The notes beneath the pieces are model-generated. The model saw nothing but the letters and a program-made list of their open reading frames with translations. It was not told the origin of the DNA and ran no database searches. Positions 33,558 to 43,885 of a DNA stretch of 64,000 nucleotides are shown piece by piece; positions within the stretch are counted from its first letter, which is position 1, and the number at the start of each line of letters is the position of its first letter. This stretch comes from Paragorgia papillata. Its lineage: Eukaryota > Cnidaria > Anthozoa > Scleralcyonacea > Coralliidae. The stretch spans positions 972,501 through 1,036,500 of the forward strand of contig JAWNZC010000012.1 in NCBI GenBank assembly GCA_035771165.1, written 5' to 3'. The position numbers and the translations under genes were made by a program.

Positions 33558-34060
33558 AGTAAAAACCGGTATTGTTCTGGCAAATGTTTTGCATTATTAT
33601 CTGCATTGGTGGTGGTTGCAGTATGCCATGATTCTAATGTTCCTCTGTGGCGATAGTTTGCCCTGTCAATAACTTTGCTGTTTTTAAAGTCAATTGCGTG
33701 GTCGTTAATCCAAGCATGTTTTGCTATATTTGAACCGGCTTTGTATTTTTCAACATTTCTCATATGTTCTTTTTTCCTCGTCACCAAAGCTCTGCCCGTC
33801 TCTCCAATGTAGCTCCACGAGCAATCTGCGCAATTGATTTGGTAGACAACGTTCGTTTGTTTTTCTTCGGATGGTCGGTCTTTGGGTGAAGGCATCATTT
33901 GTTGAAGCGTGCGTAGAGGTTTTGTTGTAACCTTAATGTCGTATGGTTTCAAGAGTCGTTTAAGGGGTTCCGTAAGGCCTTTGATGTAGGGTAGGACAGC
34001 GTAGTCGTTCGTTTTGGGTTCCACTCTCTCAAAGAACATGCGGGCTAACTTTTCCGGACT
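33558..34060 (-). pseudogene. Penelope GIY-YIG endonuclease, left arm
   Basis: The minus strand reads VEPKTNDYAVLPYIKGLTEP, a linker, then VVYQINCADCSWSYIGETGR, ALVTRKKEH and AKHAWINDHAIDF. The GIY-like (VYQI) and YIG motifs, the following R, and KHAW are the expected catalytic core of the Penelope C-terminal nuclease. The frame is open from about 34060 to 33558, but the reverse transcriptase is absent, so it is a 5'-truncated copy. Confidence 0.85.
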
Positions 34061-34221
34061 AACGTTTACCGTAAACCTACACACACTGATATTTAGACTA
34101 CAACTCGCACCATGATAAACAACATAAGACAAGCACAGCACAAACACTCTTACATCGGGCAGCGACACTACCTAATACCGACGAAGGAAAGCAAGAGGAA
34201 CGCAAACACGTTATTGACGCC

Positions 34222-34812
34222 TTGATGACGAATGGGTATCCCAGGAAGTTCCTGGCCGAGGTTGAAAGGAAACGTGTTTTGACACAAGAAACGACACCAT
34301 CACCGGAAAAGTTAGTCCGCATGTTCTTTGAGAGAGTGGAACCCAAAACGAACGACTACGCTGTCCTACCCTACATCAAAGGCCTTACGGAACCCCTTAA
34401 ACGACTCTTGAAACCATACGACATTAAGGTTACAACAAAACCTCTACGCACGCTTCAACAAATGCTGCCTTCACCCAAAGACCGACCATCCGAAGAAAAA
34501 CAAACGAACGTTGTCTACCAAATCAATTGCGCAGATTGATCGTGGAGCTACATTGGAGAGACGGGCAGAGCTTTGGTGACGAGGAAAAAAGAACATACGA
34601 GAAATGTTGAAAAATACAAAGCCGGTTCAAATATAGCAAAACATGCTTGGATTAACGACCACACAATTGACTTTAAAAACAGCAAAGTTATTGACAGGGC
34701 AAACTATCGCCACAGAGGAACATTAGAATCATGCAATACTGCAACCACCACCAATGCAGATAATAATGCAAAACATTTGCCAGAACAATACCGGTTTTTA
34801 CTTAAAAAGTAG
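34222..34812 (+). pseudogene. Penelope GIY-YIG endonuclease, right arm
   Basis: Almost identical to the left arm and slightly longer at the 5' side (TNGYPRKFLAEVERKRV). A TGA at 34537-34539 replaces a Cys codon in the NCADC motif, splitting the nuclease. The left arm retains Cys there, so the mutation arose after, or differs between, the two arms. No RT domain. Confidence 0.85.
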
Positions 34813-35032
34813 AGTATAGTGTTATATGTAGGTGGAACTATTTATCTCTGTGTTGTCACTGTAATGTAATTGTAAACCGTAGCTGTAGGCGTAGTGTGTA
34901 ATCATCAACCGTAAGAGTAATTTTTTATCTCATTAGTGTTAACCCGTCGAAGGCTGCAGACTGGCAGCCGAAAGCTTGTTAGAAATAAAAATCTTTGACC
35001 AGAGAACGTTTCAAACTTTAATATCAAATACT

Positions 35033-35637
35033 GTTAACAGATAATGTGCTTCAGCCGTTGCTATAACTCCAGTTTCAAATTGGCTGTAAATTTACATTTA
35101 ATTCAATATATTTCAAAAACGAGTTCGGTGACCCCCAAATTGTTTTGCATTAAAACATTTCTTAATGCAAAAAAATTTGGGGGTCACCAAACTCGTTTTG
35201 GAAATTAATAATACAGGTGGCAAAATTACACGAATATGATTGGTTGGTGAAGGGGGCATTTTTTGGTAACTTATGGCAAAATTACTTGCACTAAATTGGT
35301 TCCTTGCATGTGATAGGTTGCTTGGTTACTTAGCCACAGTGAACCTCAGAGGACTGACCTTTTTTCAACAAATATGCAAGGTTTTTCGGTCTGAAAATGC
35401 TTTTTTGTTTACTTTGAACTAATCTAAACTATTGAAGGAGTGTAAACTATTAGTGAAATTGAATACACTAGAAAATTTACGAACGTTTGCCTGTGTTTAC
35501 AAAAAGAAAGCTACGTACAGGCACAGCGATAGAACGAGAGAATTTTGGAATGTGGCCGAGCACCGACCGTGATAACGTACCTATACTTCGACATTTTCTA
35601 GACATAATATAGCTCTTGAATTATTTTGCACGCTATA
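35033..35637. other. Remainder of interrupted MITE; inverted repeat near 35120
   Basis: 35113-35200 holds the inverted pair AAAACGAGTTCGGTGACCCC / GGGGTCACCAAACTCGTTTT around a short loop. The flanking CCGTTGCTATAACTCC resembles the inside of the 41575 MITE. Nothing coding from 35200 to 35637. Confidence 0.5.
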
Positions 35638-36181
35638 TTAGTTAGTCGAGGAGGAGAAGCGAGAAAACGTCGACCACGTAGCACCTCCCACTACACAATA
35701 TTTTTGTCTCCAGATTATAATAGGCTGATACCCATAGAACATTGCTAGGTCAGTCGTACTCACAAATTGTGTGGTCAGTGGCCTGCTACATAGAGGGGGT
35801 GGGTGGTCCTTACATTGACAGACATAAAGTGCACATGAAACGAAAATTAAGTTTGTCTTATTTGAAAGAACACTTAAAATGATAGAGTAACATCTTTTGC
35901 AGTTTTTCGTTTCCTTGCTTCGTTGTTGAGATATTTCAGTTTGTTTGAAATGTAAATTAAACAACTTGACGTCACATGTGCATAATGACTTATCAGAAGT
36001 TATATATATTTGCTATTATCAAACATAATCACTTGAAAATTCTACATGTTTGGCGTTGTGAGAGAAACACACGCACATACTTCCTTCGAATTAAGTTTGG
36101 TTTGATAATAGCAAAGATATATAACCTTCTCTGATAACTCATTATGCACATGTGACGTCAAGTTGTTTAATTTACATTTCA

Positions 36182-36512
36182 AAAACTCATTAATAATTCA
36201 TGAGGAAAACACAAAGGAAATCAGTACCATGTCCGTGGTTTTATACCTGATAAAACGGTTATTTATATACCTGATAAAACTTCTTTACGTCAGAAAGAAT
36301 ACTAATGAAAATACAATTTTATATAAAGAATACTAATGAACATACAATTTTATATAAAGAATACTAATGAACATAACATCCAATAACGAATCGTTTTTGA
36401 AGCCATTCAAAATACTCGTGCATCACGTGTTTTATCAGATCTAAGACACTCGGGCTGCGCCCTCGTGGTTTTAAATCTGATAAAACACTCCTGCTCGTGT
36501 TTTAAATATTAC
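36182..36512. mobile_element. Insertion in foldback right arm
   Basis: TTCA borders both sides (36178-36181 and 36513-36516), and the left arm shows the uninterrupted sequence. The insert starts AAAACTCATTAATAATTC, as the repeat at 3966 does, and contains GATAAAAC and CTCGGGCTGCGCCCTCG palindromes. The 3966 copy is also preceded by TTCA, so TTCA may belong to the element. Confidence 0.65.
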
Positions 36513-36671
36513 TTCAAACAAACTGAAATATCTCAACAACGAAGCAAGGAAACGAAAAACTGCAAAAGATGTTACTCTATCATTTTAAGTGTTCTTTCAA
36601 ATAAGACAAACTTAATTTTCGTTTCATGTGCACTTTAAGTCTGTCAATGTAAGGACCACCTACCCCCTCTA

Positions 36672-37134
36672 CACGCGTAAAAACGCACAACTTGTTCACG
36701 GTTGTCAACAGGCGTGAACAATATTGTGCTGCTCGCCGTGAACAATGTTGTGCTGTTCGCCGTGAACAAGTTGTCAACAAGTTGTTCACTTATGGTTCGA
36801 ACAACTTGTTCACGGATAAATTAACAGTCATGAACAAGTTGTTCCAACAGCACATTTTTATAGCCAACAACGGTGTTCGCACATGATACAACATGTTGTT
36901 ACAGCATGACGAAATAACAACGATGAACAACAATGTTACAACAATGGTGAACATGGTTGATGTATCAACACGTTCTTCGGTTGTTCCAACATGCGTGAAC
37001 AACGGTTGTTGTTTCATCAAGCTGTAACAACTTGTTGAAACAATGATGAACAATGTTGTTCACATATGTCAACAAGTTGTTACAGCATTGTTCAGGCAAC
37101 AATGCTGTAACAACTTGCGAGATTTTTACGCGTG
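36672..37134. mobile_element. MITE with TA target duplication and GTTGTTCA repeats
   Basis: CACGCGTAAAAA at the left and TTTTTACGCGTG at the right, flanked by TA on both sides (TA target, as in Tc1/mariner-type elements). The interior is packed with ACAACTTGTTCA/TGAACAATGTTGT in both directions. The uninterrupted left foldback arm gives the empty site. Confidence 0.8.
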
Positions 37135-37290
37135 TATATATAGCAGGCCACTGACCCTACAATTTGTGAGTACGACTGACCTGGCAATGTTCTATGGGTA
37201 TCAGCCTATTATAATCCGGAGTCAAAACTATTGTGTAGCGGGGGTGCTATGTGGTCGACGTTTTCTCGCTTCTCCTCCTCGACATATAAT

Positions 37291-37815
37291 CGCATGAGTT
37301 CTCGTAAAATTAAGGTTTAATTTCACTCATGTTTTCAAAACCTTACAAATTACCCTCGTCGTTAGAGTGGTCAACAGCTGGACCATTGAAGACACTAAAA
37401 CTTTGTGACACAAAACGTTGGGTTTCTTTTTTCACTAGTTTTTCTAGTCAAAGATATCTTAGTCAAGAAATCTATTTTTTGGAAATCACTCTTTTCGGAT
37501 TCTTTTTCTTTGGTTTCATTCTTGTTTGAGATATGTTTCAGAGATATTTTTCAGTTCTTTTGAAAGTCATATTTTCTGTTGTTTATTTCGTTAATTCAAC
37601 ATCGGGGAGACACCCACGTTAAGTGGTGACCCAATATTTTTATATCTAGACCTATTTAATCTCGGGGAGATATCCACATTGAGTGGTAACCCGGTGACCC
37701 CATATAGTTCTCTTTGTTTACTAAGTATATTTTATAAGATGTCCATAAGTGTTGTGGCAACTTTAGTTTATAATAGAAAACTTGATTAGTTTTTACTTTG
37801 AACCAGAGTAATACT
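37291..37815. other. No gene; direct repeat of TCGGGGAGA(C/T)A(C/T)CCAC
   Basis: 37603-37640 and 37662-37700 share TCGGGGAGAYAYCCACRTT and GAGTGGTRACCC. Possibly a fragment of an LTR boundary, but not enough to say. Confidence 0.4.
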
Positions 37816-37817
37816 AC

Positions 37818-38153
37818 AATCTCGTTCCCAGGGCCTTTTTGAAATTAGCAGGGTAAGAAAAGGCCTTGGCATTGGCTGGTCACAGCATCCAGAAATATTG
37901 GGTGAAATAAATTAGCAATTTAATTTAGTATGCAATATCATTCTGAGTAGTGGTGGTCCCGTGGCAGAAGTTCATTTTAATGGCGGTCCCGTTGAAGCCT
38001 TTTCATTATAACTGGCACAAAACTATGCATAATTACATTTCCTATGGAATGTTTAAGAAAAGCAATCAACCAATGAAAATGCAGAGTCCACCAGCCGATG
38101 CCAGGGCCTTTTTCCGCCTTCCCAATTTCAAAACGACCCTGGGAACGAGGTTG
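37818..38153. mobile_element. MITE with CTCGTTCCCAGGG termini
   Basis: CAATCTCGTTCCCAGGGCCT at the left faces CCCTGGGAACGAGGTTG at the right. 336 bases, non-coding. Related in its ends to 48090-48872. Confidence 0.75.
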
Positions 38154-38262
38154 AGTAGCACTATACACCACGTCTTATCCTTTACATGGTTTCCCCCCAA
38201 AACTGTTTACTATTCACGCAAATGTTCTCCTATAAACATAAAGTTTTGAAATAGGTTCTTAC

Positions 38263-38403
38263 CTGGATTACCTCCCAAAAGAACTGAAGTATCACCAAGG
38301 TTCTTATGAGCATTAACTGCAGGACATCTTTTGGCAGCATTTTCACAAGCACGTTTATCTGATACTGTTCCTCCTCCTCCTCCTCCTCCTCCTCCTTCTT
38401 GCC
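38263..38403 (-). CDS. Gene B: glycine-rich exon 4
   Basis: A 141-base exon, CTGAAG acceptor, CCAG/GTAAGA donor, phase 1 in and out. It reads QEGGGGGGGTVSDKRACENA, AKRCPAVNAHKNLGDTSVLL and GGNP. A Gly run followed by two Cys. Joins in phase upstream to the Cys-rich exon 3 (completing a Trp codon) and downstream to 32680. Expected extracellular. Confidence 0.65.
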
Positions 38404-38629
38404 CTTCAGAAATTTGTTGAAAAATATAAGCCGCGCGAATTATTCCAGCTTTTATTTTAAAAATTTGAAGAACAAGAAAACTATTGAAATAGCGATTTTT
38501 TATGTGACTTAATTAATTTTAGAGGAGGGGTGCGCCCCTGTTCGTTTTGCGAGCCAAATTTCTGGTTTAAAATAGTTGGCCGGTCACCATGCACTTCTCC
38601 CCCTTCCCTGTACGACCTACACAATCTGA

Positions 38630-38980
38630 AGTGTAGTGTAGTGTGGTGTGGTGTAGTGTAGTGTAGTGTGGTGTGGTGTGGTGTGGTGTGGTGTGGTGTG
38701 GTGTGGTGTGGTGTGGTGTGGCGTGGCGTGGCGTGGCGTGGCGTGGCGTGGCGTGGCGTGGCGTGGCGTGGCGTGGCGTGGCGTGGCGTGGCGTGGCGTG
38801 GCGTGGCGTGGCGTGGCGTGGCGTGGCGTGGCGTGGCGTGGCGTGGCGTGGCGTGGCGTGGCGTGGCGTGGCGTGGCGTGGCGTGGCGTGGCGTGGCGTG
38901 GCGTGGCGTGCAGTGCAGTGCAGTGCAGTGCAGTGCAGTGCAGTGTAGTGTAGTGTAGTGTAGTGTAGTGTGTAGAGCAG
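38630..38980. repeat. (GTGGC/GTGGT/GTGCA/GTGTA)n pentanucleotide satellite
   Basis: Ordered blocks: GTGTA, then GTGTG, about 42 GTGGC units, then GTGCA and again GTGTA. The mirrored arrangement of variants suggests expansion from the centre. Confidence 0.95.
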
Positions 38981-39016
38981 TGTAATGACTGAGTTTTCTC
39001 GAAATTTAAGCCTTGT

Positions 39017-39472
39017 CTAAGAGGGTGTTTATATGGAGGCCCGAGATACCTCTCCATGGCCTAGCCCGTTTTGCCGAGATCGTGCTTGTGCTATTATTTC
39101 TTGTTCATTTTCATCTTGTGTTTAGATCTCGCTTTGTGAGACCAAGACCTCGGTTAGCTGGACTGGTTTATTCCCATGTAATTTGTAAACAGATTCACCG
39201 GCCTGGCTCACCTACCCGGCCTGGCATTAAAAGCTTCGTACAGGCGACAACATTTGGTTTTATCAGCTTTTTTCGACATATTAACAATTCACAGGTTCTG
39301 CTTGTTCATGTATAGTTCATATTTAAAACAATGAGACTTCGTATCTTAAGCCAGCCCAGCTAGGCGAGCTACCCATTCTCATGTTAACAATAAAAACTAT
39401 ATCCGCAAAGCACGCTTGCTCAGTCGGGTACCGGGCTGCATGGCTTGCCTCCATATAAACACTCTCTAAGAG
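39017..39472. mobile_element. MITE with CTAAGAG..GTTTATATGGAGG termini
   Basis: CTAAGAGGGTGTTTATATGG at the left is mirrored by CCATATAAACACTCTCTAAG at the right. The interior contains CGGCCTGGCTCACCTACCCG-like short repeats, no ORF of note. Confidence 0.8.
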
Positions 39473-40102
39473 TATAAAGTATAGTAGATACGTTTTGTAT
39501 CTTTGAAAACTGAAGAGAAGCAACAAATGTAAAGAGTATATTTCCCATGTCCAAAACTGTTGACCAAATTAATACTATAAAACTTGAAGCTATATACTAA
39601 TGCTGTGATAAAGTACTGTAAATACGATATTGGTATAAAACTCTTTTACCGGCTGGATTCAACGTTTTAACTGATTAGAGCGATTGAACTAATTACGGTG
39701 CCAACTTAGGAGAAAATAACTGTTATGACTTTTGTTTTTAACGTTTCAACGTACAGGTCTCCGCCGGCCACATAAACAGCTCTCGCGGGCCTGAGGTTGC
39801 ACATCACAAAGCTCGGCATACACCGAAACAAGTTTCTGAAACACATTTTATTTTTCGAAAAAGTTTCCAAACTTGTTTCAAAAAAATACAACAGTGCTCT
39901 AATCAGGGAAACTTTTGCTTCTTAAACAATGTTCGGAAACTTTTCAACATACACTGGAGACTGTTTCAGAAACCGCTTTTCGGTAACTTGTTTCAGAAAT
40001 TTTATCTGCAAAACCTGACTGTCTAACTAAACAAGTAGATAAATGATCAAACTTTAATTTGTTGCAAGCCTAAATGCAACTGCTTACATTTTTAAAACTT
40101 AC
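39473..40102. other. No gene; GAAACAAGTTTC-type repeats
   Basis: 39825-40010 contains several GTTTCAGAAAC / CAAACTTGTTTC palindromic strings, probably a degenerate MITE. Otherwise gene B intron. Confidence 0.45.
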
Positions 40103-40447
40103 ATTTGTATGGACACCCTGTGCAGTTCTTTGTTCCTCGGCAAGATTTTCTCAAGTGATCATTTCCAGTGCAGTAAACCTCTGTATCGTGTGTTGAATTG
40201 ATAACAATATTACCAAAACAACTCATAATGGAAACACTTCGTTCTCCAACCAGCTCAAGTTTCCCGTAGATCTTCACATTATTGAGAAACCTGAACTCTG
40301 TTGGCTGTACCTCTTTAGTTTTAACAGTTCCAATCTTTACCGTGCAGGTACAATTGCCTTGATTAGTACAGAGCTTCATGGTGCCGTTGGTGCTGTTCAG
40401 AGTCATGGTTTGGTCAAGATTAACCACAACAGATCGCCTACAGGTGG
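40103..40447 (-). CDS. Gene B: Cys-rich extracellular exon 3
   Basis: A 345-base exon, CATATAG acceptor, AAAT/GTAAGT donor, phase 1 in and out. It begins ATCRRSVVVNLDQTMTLNST and continues GTMKLCTNQGNCTCTVKIG, NVKIYGKLELVGERSVSIM, then CRGTKNCTGCPYK. Nine or more Cys, sequons, and beta-like repeats of V-I-G-L suggest a secreted beta-solenoid-like or adhesive domain. No named family recognised. An in-frame ATG lies upstream (40520), but the acceptor and phase match to exon 2 (53392) favour an internal exon. Confidence 0.65.
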
Positions 40448-41500
40448 CTATATGGCATTTAGAGAAATAATTAAATGTTAGATGGAAGTTTATCACCAAC
40501 ATTAAGGTTACTGTAGACATTCGGGTTACGTTTTAGGCAAAACATTATAGCGCTCCGTCCGTTTATTGCACATACCAAAACCGACATATTATTCGAAAGC
40601 TGATATAACTGGCAACAAGACTGCAGCAAAACATTTGGTCATTTTATGAACGCAAATAATAAAAAATAGCGCCTCTTGTTTATTAAAGTTTTCATTCAAT
40701 TCAAAATGCTATAAGTGAACAACTATTTACTATAATCAGTATAATGATCTGATAAATATCACAGGAAAAAAAGTGTGTCTGGGTTTGTAAAAATTCCAAA
40801 CACGTTTAGAGTTATTGAATTTTTACTATTACAGCCAAAACAAAATCTCACAGGAGGTGGAATGGGCTTGCATAAAAGGCCGTAAAATGATAAATATTGA
40901 AAATTTTACAATTTACAATTCCCAGACACACTTTTGTCACCAGAATATTAATTTACTCGAATGTCAATTTTTAGATGATTCTGATAAATTCGTGTTCACT
41001 TATAGCTTTTTAAAGTTCTTACTTTAGCTCAAAACATTTCTTAGATAAAAAACCGTGTGAAAGAAACCTTTGTCACTTGTTGACTTATTCACACAAAGTA
41101 AATAATGCGCTTTTTCCTTGTTTAGAAATAAAAAAAACATAATTTCCTTTCCAGAATCTGAAAGCAGCCCTACGCCAGCCCTCATTACATGTTTCACTTT
41201 CAGCGAATAAAATGTATTTTTTTGAAATTATGGTTTGAAATCTACAGTAACCTTAAAATACTTATACATGTATGTCATCCATTTCGTGATTATTTTAAAT
41301 GTTAAATAAAGTGTAACTGTGTACTCAGTCGCGGCCAAGTACAATTTTTCTCTACTTATATACAGTATTCCACACGTAACCTTCGGTTTACTAGTTCGAC
41401 GCCCTACTAAAACTGAGCTACATGGTCAAGTTAGGGGCAGGTCGTGGAATGATGGTAATTTTTTATATTATTAATATTTTGAGCGTCAGACCATCATAAT
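40448..41500. other. No gene recognised (gene B intron)
   Basis: AT-rich with a plus-strand frame at 40815-41027 lacking any familiar motif. A truncated TAGGGACTTTAAGATC element end sits at about 41500-41570, related to 52561. Confidence 0.4.
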
Positions 41501-41574
41501 TAGGGACTTTAAGATCTACGACGCGGCTAGCTCGACGACGCGGACTTAAAAACGTTAAAAAGCAATGCATTTAA

Positions 41575-42123
41575 GGTGGCTCCATACAGTTTCTTGGAAA
41601 ATGAATAAAACTAAATGTTATGCCTAGTTAAACAGTCTGACAATCAAAAACTGTTATCAAATAAATAGCAACAGTTGTTGCTATGGCAATACTGACGTTT
41701 CAAAATGGCTGCCAATTACCTTTCAAACTAATTTAATTCGAAAAATTCTGTAGATCCGAATTTTTAAAAAATTAACAAACATAATTTTTCCGAAAAAAGA
41801 AAATTATTCGTTATACAGAATTTTTTTTAAATCGGCCTGTTGATTACTCATACTTCAAGAAAAGTTTTAATGAAAATAAAATTGGGAGGGCACCAAATTT
41901 TTTTTCGAATTAAATTAGTTTGAAGGGTAATTGGCAACCATTTTGAAACGTCATTGTTGCCAAAGCAACAACTGTTGCTATTTATTTGGTGACAGTTTTT
42001 GATTGTCCGACTTTTTAACTATGCATAATATTTACTTTTATTCTTTTACCGAATTGTTTATTCACGTGTTTTGGACTCTCAAACTTGTATTTTCCATTTT
42101 TCAAGAAACTGTATGGAGCCACC
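41575..42123. mobile_element. piggyBac-like MITE with TTAA target duplication
   Basis: TTAA at 41571-41574 and 42124-42127 flank GGTGGCTCCATACAGTTTC ... GAAACTGTATGGAGCCACC. The terminal repeats extend imperfectly for over 150 bases, including CAACAGTTGTTGCTAT strings. TTAA target duplication and GG-ends fit a piggyBac-type non-autonomous element. It abuts the first readable codons of the Penelope RT at 42128. Confidence 0.85.
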
Positions 42124-42127
42124 TTAA

Positions 42128-43140
42128 GTTAACTAATGATGAGATATTAGTTAGTTTTGATGTTGTTAGTTTGTTTACGAATGTTCCCATTGAAGAAGCG
42201 TGCCTGATTGCAAAAGAAAGACTACTTCTAGATAAAACGCTCGTTACAAGAAGGAATCTTTCTGCAGATCAGGTCTATGAACTGTTAACGCTGTGGCTAA
42301 AATCAACTTGTTTTCAATGGCGGAACAGATTTTTCGAACAAACGACTGGAGCAGCAATGGGTTCCCCATTGTCTCCAATCATGGCTAACTTATACATGGA
42401 GGACTTTGAGAAGAAGGCTCTTGCAACTGCTCCGTTAAAACCAGGTATGTGGAAACGTTATGTTGATGATACGTTAAGTACCTGGTCACACAATTTGAAT
42501 GCTTTGTCTAATTTTCTTGACCATCTTAACAGCATACACCCTTCAATCAAATCCACTATGGAATTAATTACAAAATCAATACAAATCTATCCCATTCTTG
42601 GACGTTTTGCTTTCCGTTAAACCAGATGGGACTTTAAGTCATATTGTGTATAGAAAACGAATACACATTGACAGATACCTTAAGTCCCAGATTACTCAGT
42701 CCCAGCAAGAACCACCTTCAGTTTCTCTTCCGTACATCGGACCAACATCCCACAAGATTGAGAGAATTCTAAATCGTGCTGGTATGAAGGTATTTCACAG
42801 TAGTCAACACAAATTGTTCAAGGTACTTTTCACACATAAAGATGAGGTGGATAGCTTATCTAAGCCTGGAGTGTATCGCATTCCGTGTGAGTGTGGCTTG
42901 GTCTACATCGGGGAAACGGGAAGAAATCTCTCAACTCGCCTGAAGGAGCACAACACATGTTGCATTAAAGCCCAACAGGATAAATCTGCTGTTGCCAAAC
43001 ACGCTTGGAAGTATGACCATCGTGTTAAGTGGGAAGAGTCGTCACTCTTAGCCAGCGACAAGCAATACTTCACGCGAAGAACAAGGGAGTATATTGAGAT
43101 TGCAAAACATCGCACTATTCTCAGGAAGGACAGCCATTAA
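42128..43140 (+). pseudogene. Penelope-like reverse transcriptase plus GIY-YIG nuclease
   Basis: Reads NDEILVSFDVVSLFTNVPIE, GAAMGSPLSPIMANLYM, WKRYVDDTLSTW (RT catalytic YVDD), then LLSVKPDGTLSHIVYRK, and finally GVYRIPCECGLVYIGETGRN, RLKEH and AKHAWKYDH (GIY-YIG core). RT and nuclease frames are separated by a one-base shift near 42597. The part before SFDV is missing, so it is 5'-truncated. It is a different lineage from the 33302 copy (the nuclease is only moderately similar). Hammerhead-like motif downstream at 43293. Confidence 0.9.
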
Positions 43141-43385
43141 ACAGCACGTGGTGTGCCCTATTCGGAGAACATTCTTGATTTTGTTTTCTAATTAATAAAA
43201 TTAACGTGATACGCCATTGTATTCTTACGGGATTTAATTGATCAGTTGCTTAGTTTATAAATGACGTGAGCCAACAACTTGTTGTCATTGCTCTGATGAA
43301 GGCCTGAGTCAACAGGCCGAAAGCTTAGCAAAGAAATATTTTACGTGGTGTTTCCACAAAACTTATTTATATATATATATATATA
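43141..43385 (+). other. Penelope 3' region
   Basis: Untranslated 3' part of the Penelope element, including the hammerhead-like motif, a TTTCCACAAAACTTATTTAT string shared with the 3460-3520 and 3660-3700 neighbourhood, and a TA run. Confidence 0.6.
43293..43322 (+). ncRNA. Hammerhead-ribozyme-like motif in Penelope 3' end
   Basis: CTGATGA - AGGCCTGAGTCAACAGGCC - GAAA: perfect core boxes with a 6-bp stem II and loop AGTCAA. It is on the same strand and 150 bases downstream of the nuclease stop, where Penelope terminal repeats carry hammerheads. Same sequence type as 3541-3655. Confidence 0.7.
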
Positions 43386-43885
43386 TAAAACTAAACTCTT
43401 TACTTCTAATGTATTGCTTCTCCAGTATAACTGAGAGTAGTATGTCCAAACCAACATGAACAATAACTGTCATTTAAACTTTGGACGCCATATAAAACTA
43501 AACTCTTTACTTCTAATGTATTGCTTCTCCAGTATAACTGAGAGTAGTATGTCCAAACCAACATGAACAATAACTGTCATTCAAACTCTAGACGTCATGT
43601 AAAACTAAACTCTTTACTTCTAATGTATTAGTACTTCTCTAGTATAACTGAGAGCAGTATGTTCAAACCAACATGAACAATAACTGTCATTCAAACTCTA
43701 GGCGCCATATAAAACTAAACTCTTTACTTCTAATGTATTGCTTCTCTAGTATAACTGAGAGTAGTATGTTCAAACCAACATGAACAATAACTGTCATTCA
43801 AACTCTGAACGCCATATAAAACTAAACTCTTTACTTTTAATGTATTGCTTCTTAAGTATAAGTATAAGTGTATAACTGAGATTAG
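43386..43885 (+). repeat. About 108-bp tandem repeat array, part 1
   Basis: Four full units plus a partial unit, each running AAAACTAAACTCTTTACTTC ... GTATAACTGAGAGTAG ... CAACATGAACAATAACTGTC. Units differ by a few percent. The GTCCAAACCAACATGAA block is also present singly at 4385 and 53025. Confidence 0.9.

Larger units (their letters stand above)
33302..35020. mobile_element. Head-to-head Penelope-like element with 12-bp target duplication
   Basis: ATATCAAATACT occurs at 33290-33301 and 35021-35032 as direct repeats. Between them are two inverted arms of about 700 bases (33345-34058 and 34301-35020), each carrying the 3' end of a Penelope-like element: GIY-YIG endonuclease, 3' UTR and a terminal region with CGTCGAAGGC-stem-GCCGAAAGC, a diverged hammerhead-like core. 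The centre (34060-34300) is single-copy and contains the region upstream of the plus arm. The twin inverted structure is seen in Penelope insertions. Confidence 0.8.
35638..37290. mobile_element. Large foldback element with two nested insertions
   Basis: The arm 35640-36030 (AGTCGAGGAGGAGAAGCGAG ... TTTGCTATTATCAAA) is matched in reverse complement by 36095-36180, 36517-36670 and 37137-37287. The right arm is interrupted at 36182-36512 and 36672-37134. The centre is about 60 bases. No transposase. Confidence 0.85.

Noticed and set aside
34098..34346. 82-codon minus frame across the Penelope centre
   Set aside because: It is the antisense of the plus arm; no independent motif.
40092..40520. 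Independent gene starting at the ATG at 40520
   Set aside because: A CATATAG acceptor at 40448 and phase-1 match to the signal/linker exons explain the open frame better; the leader would be intron sequence. Not fully excluded.
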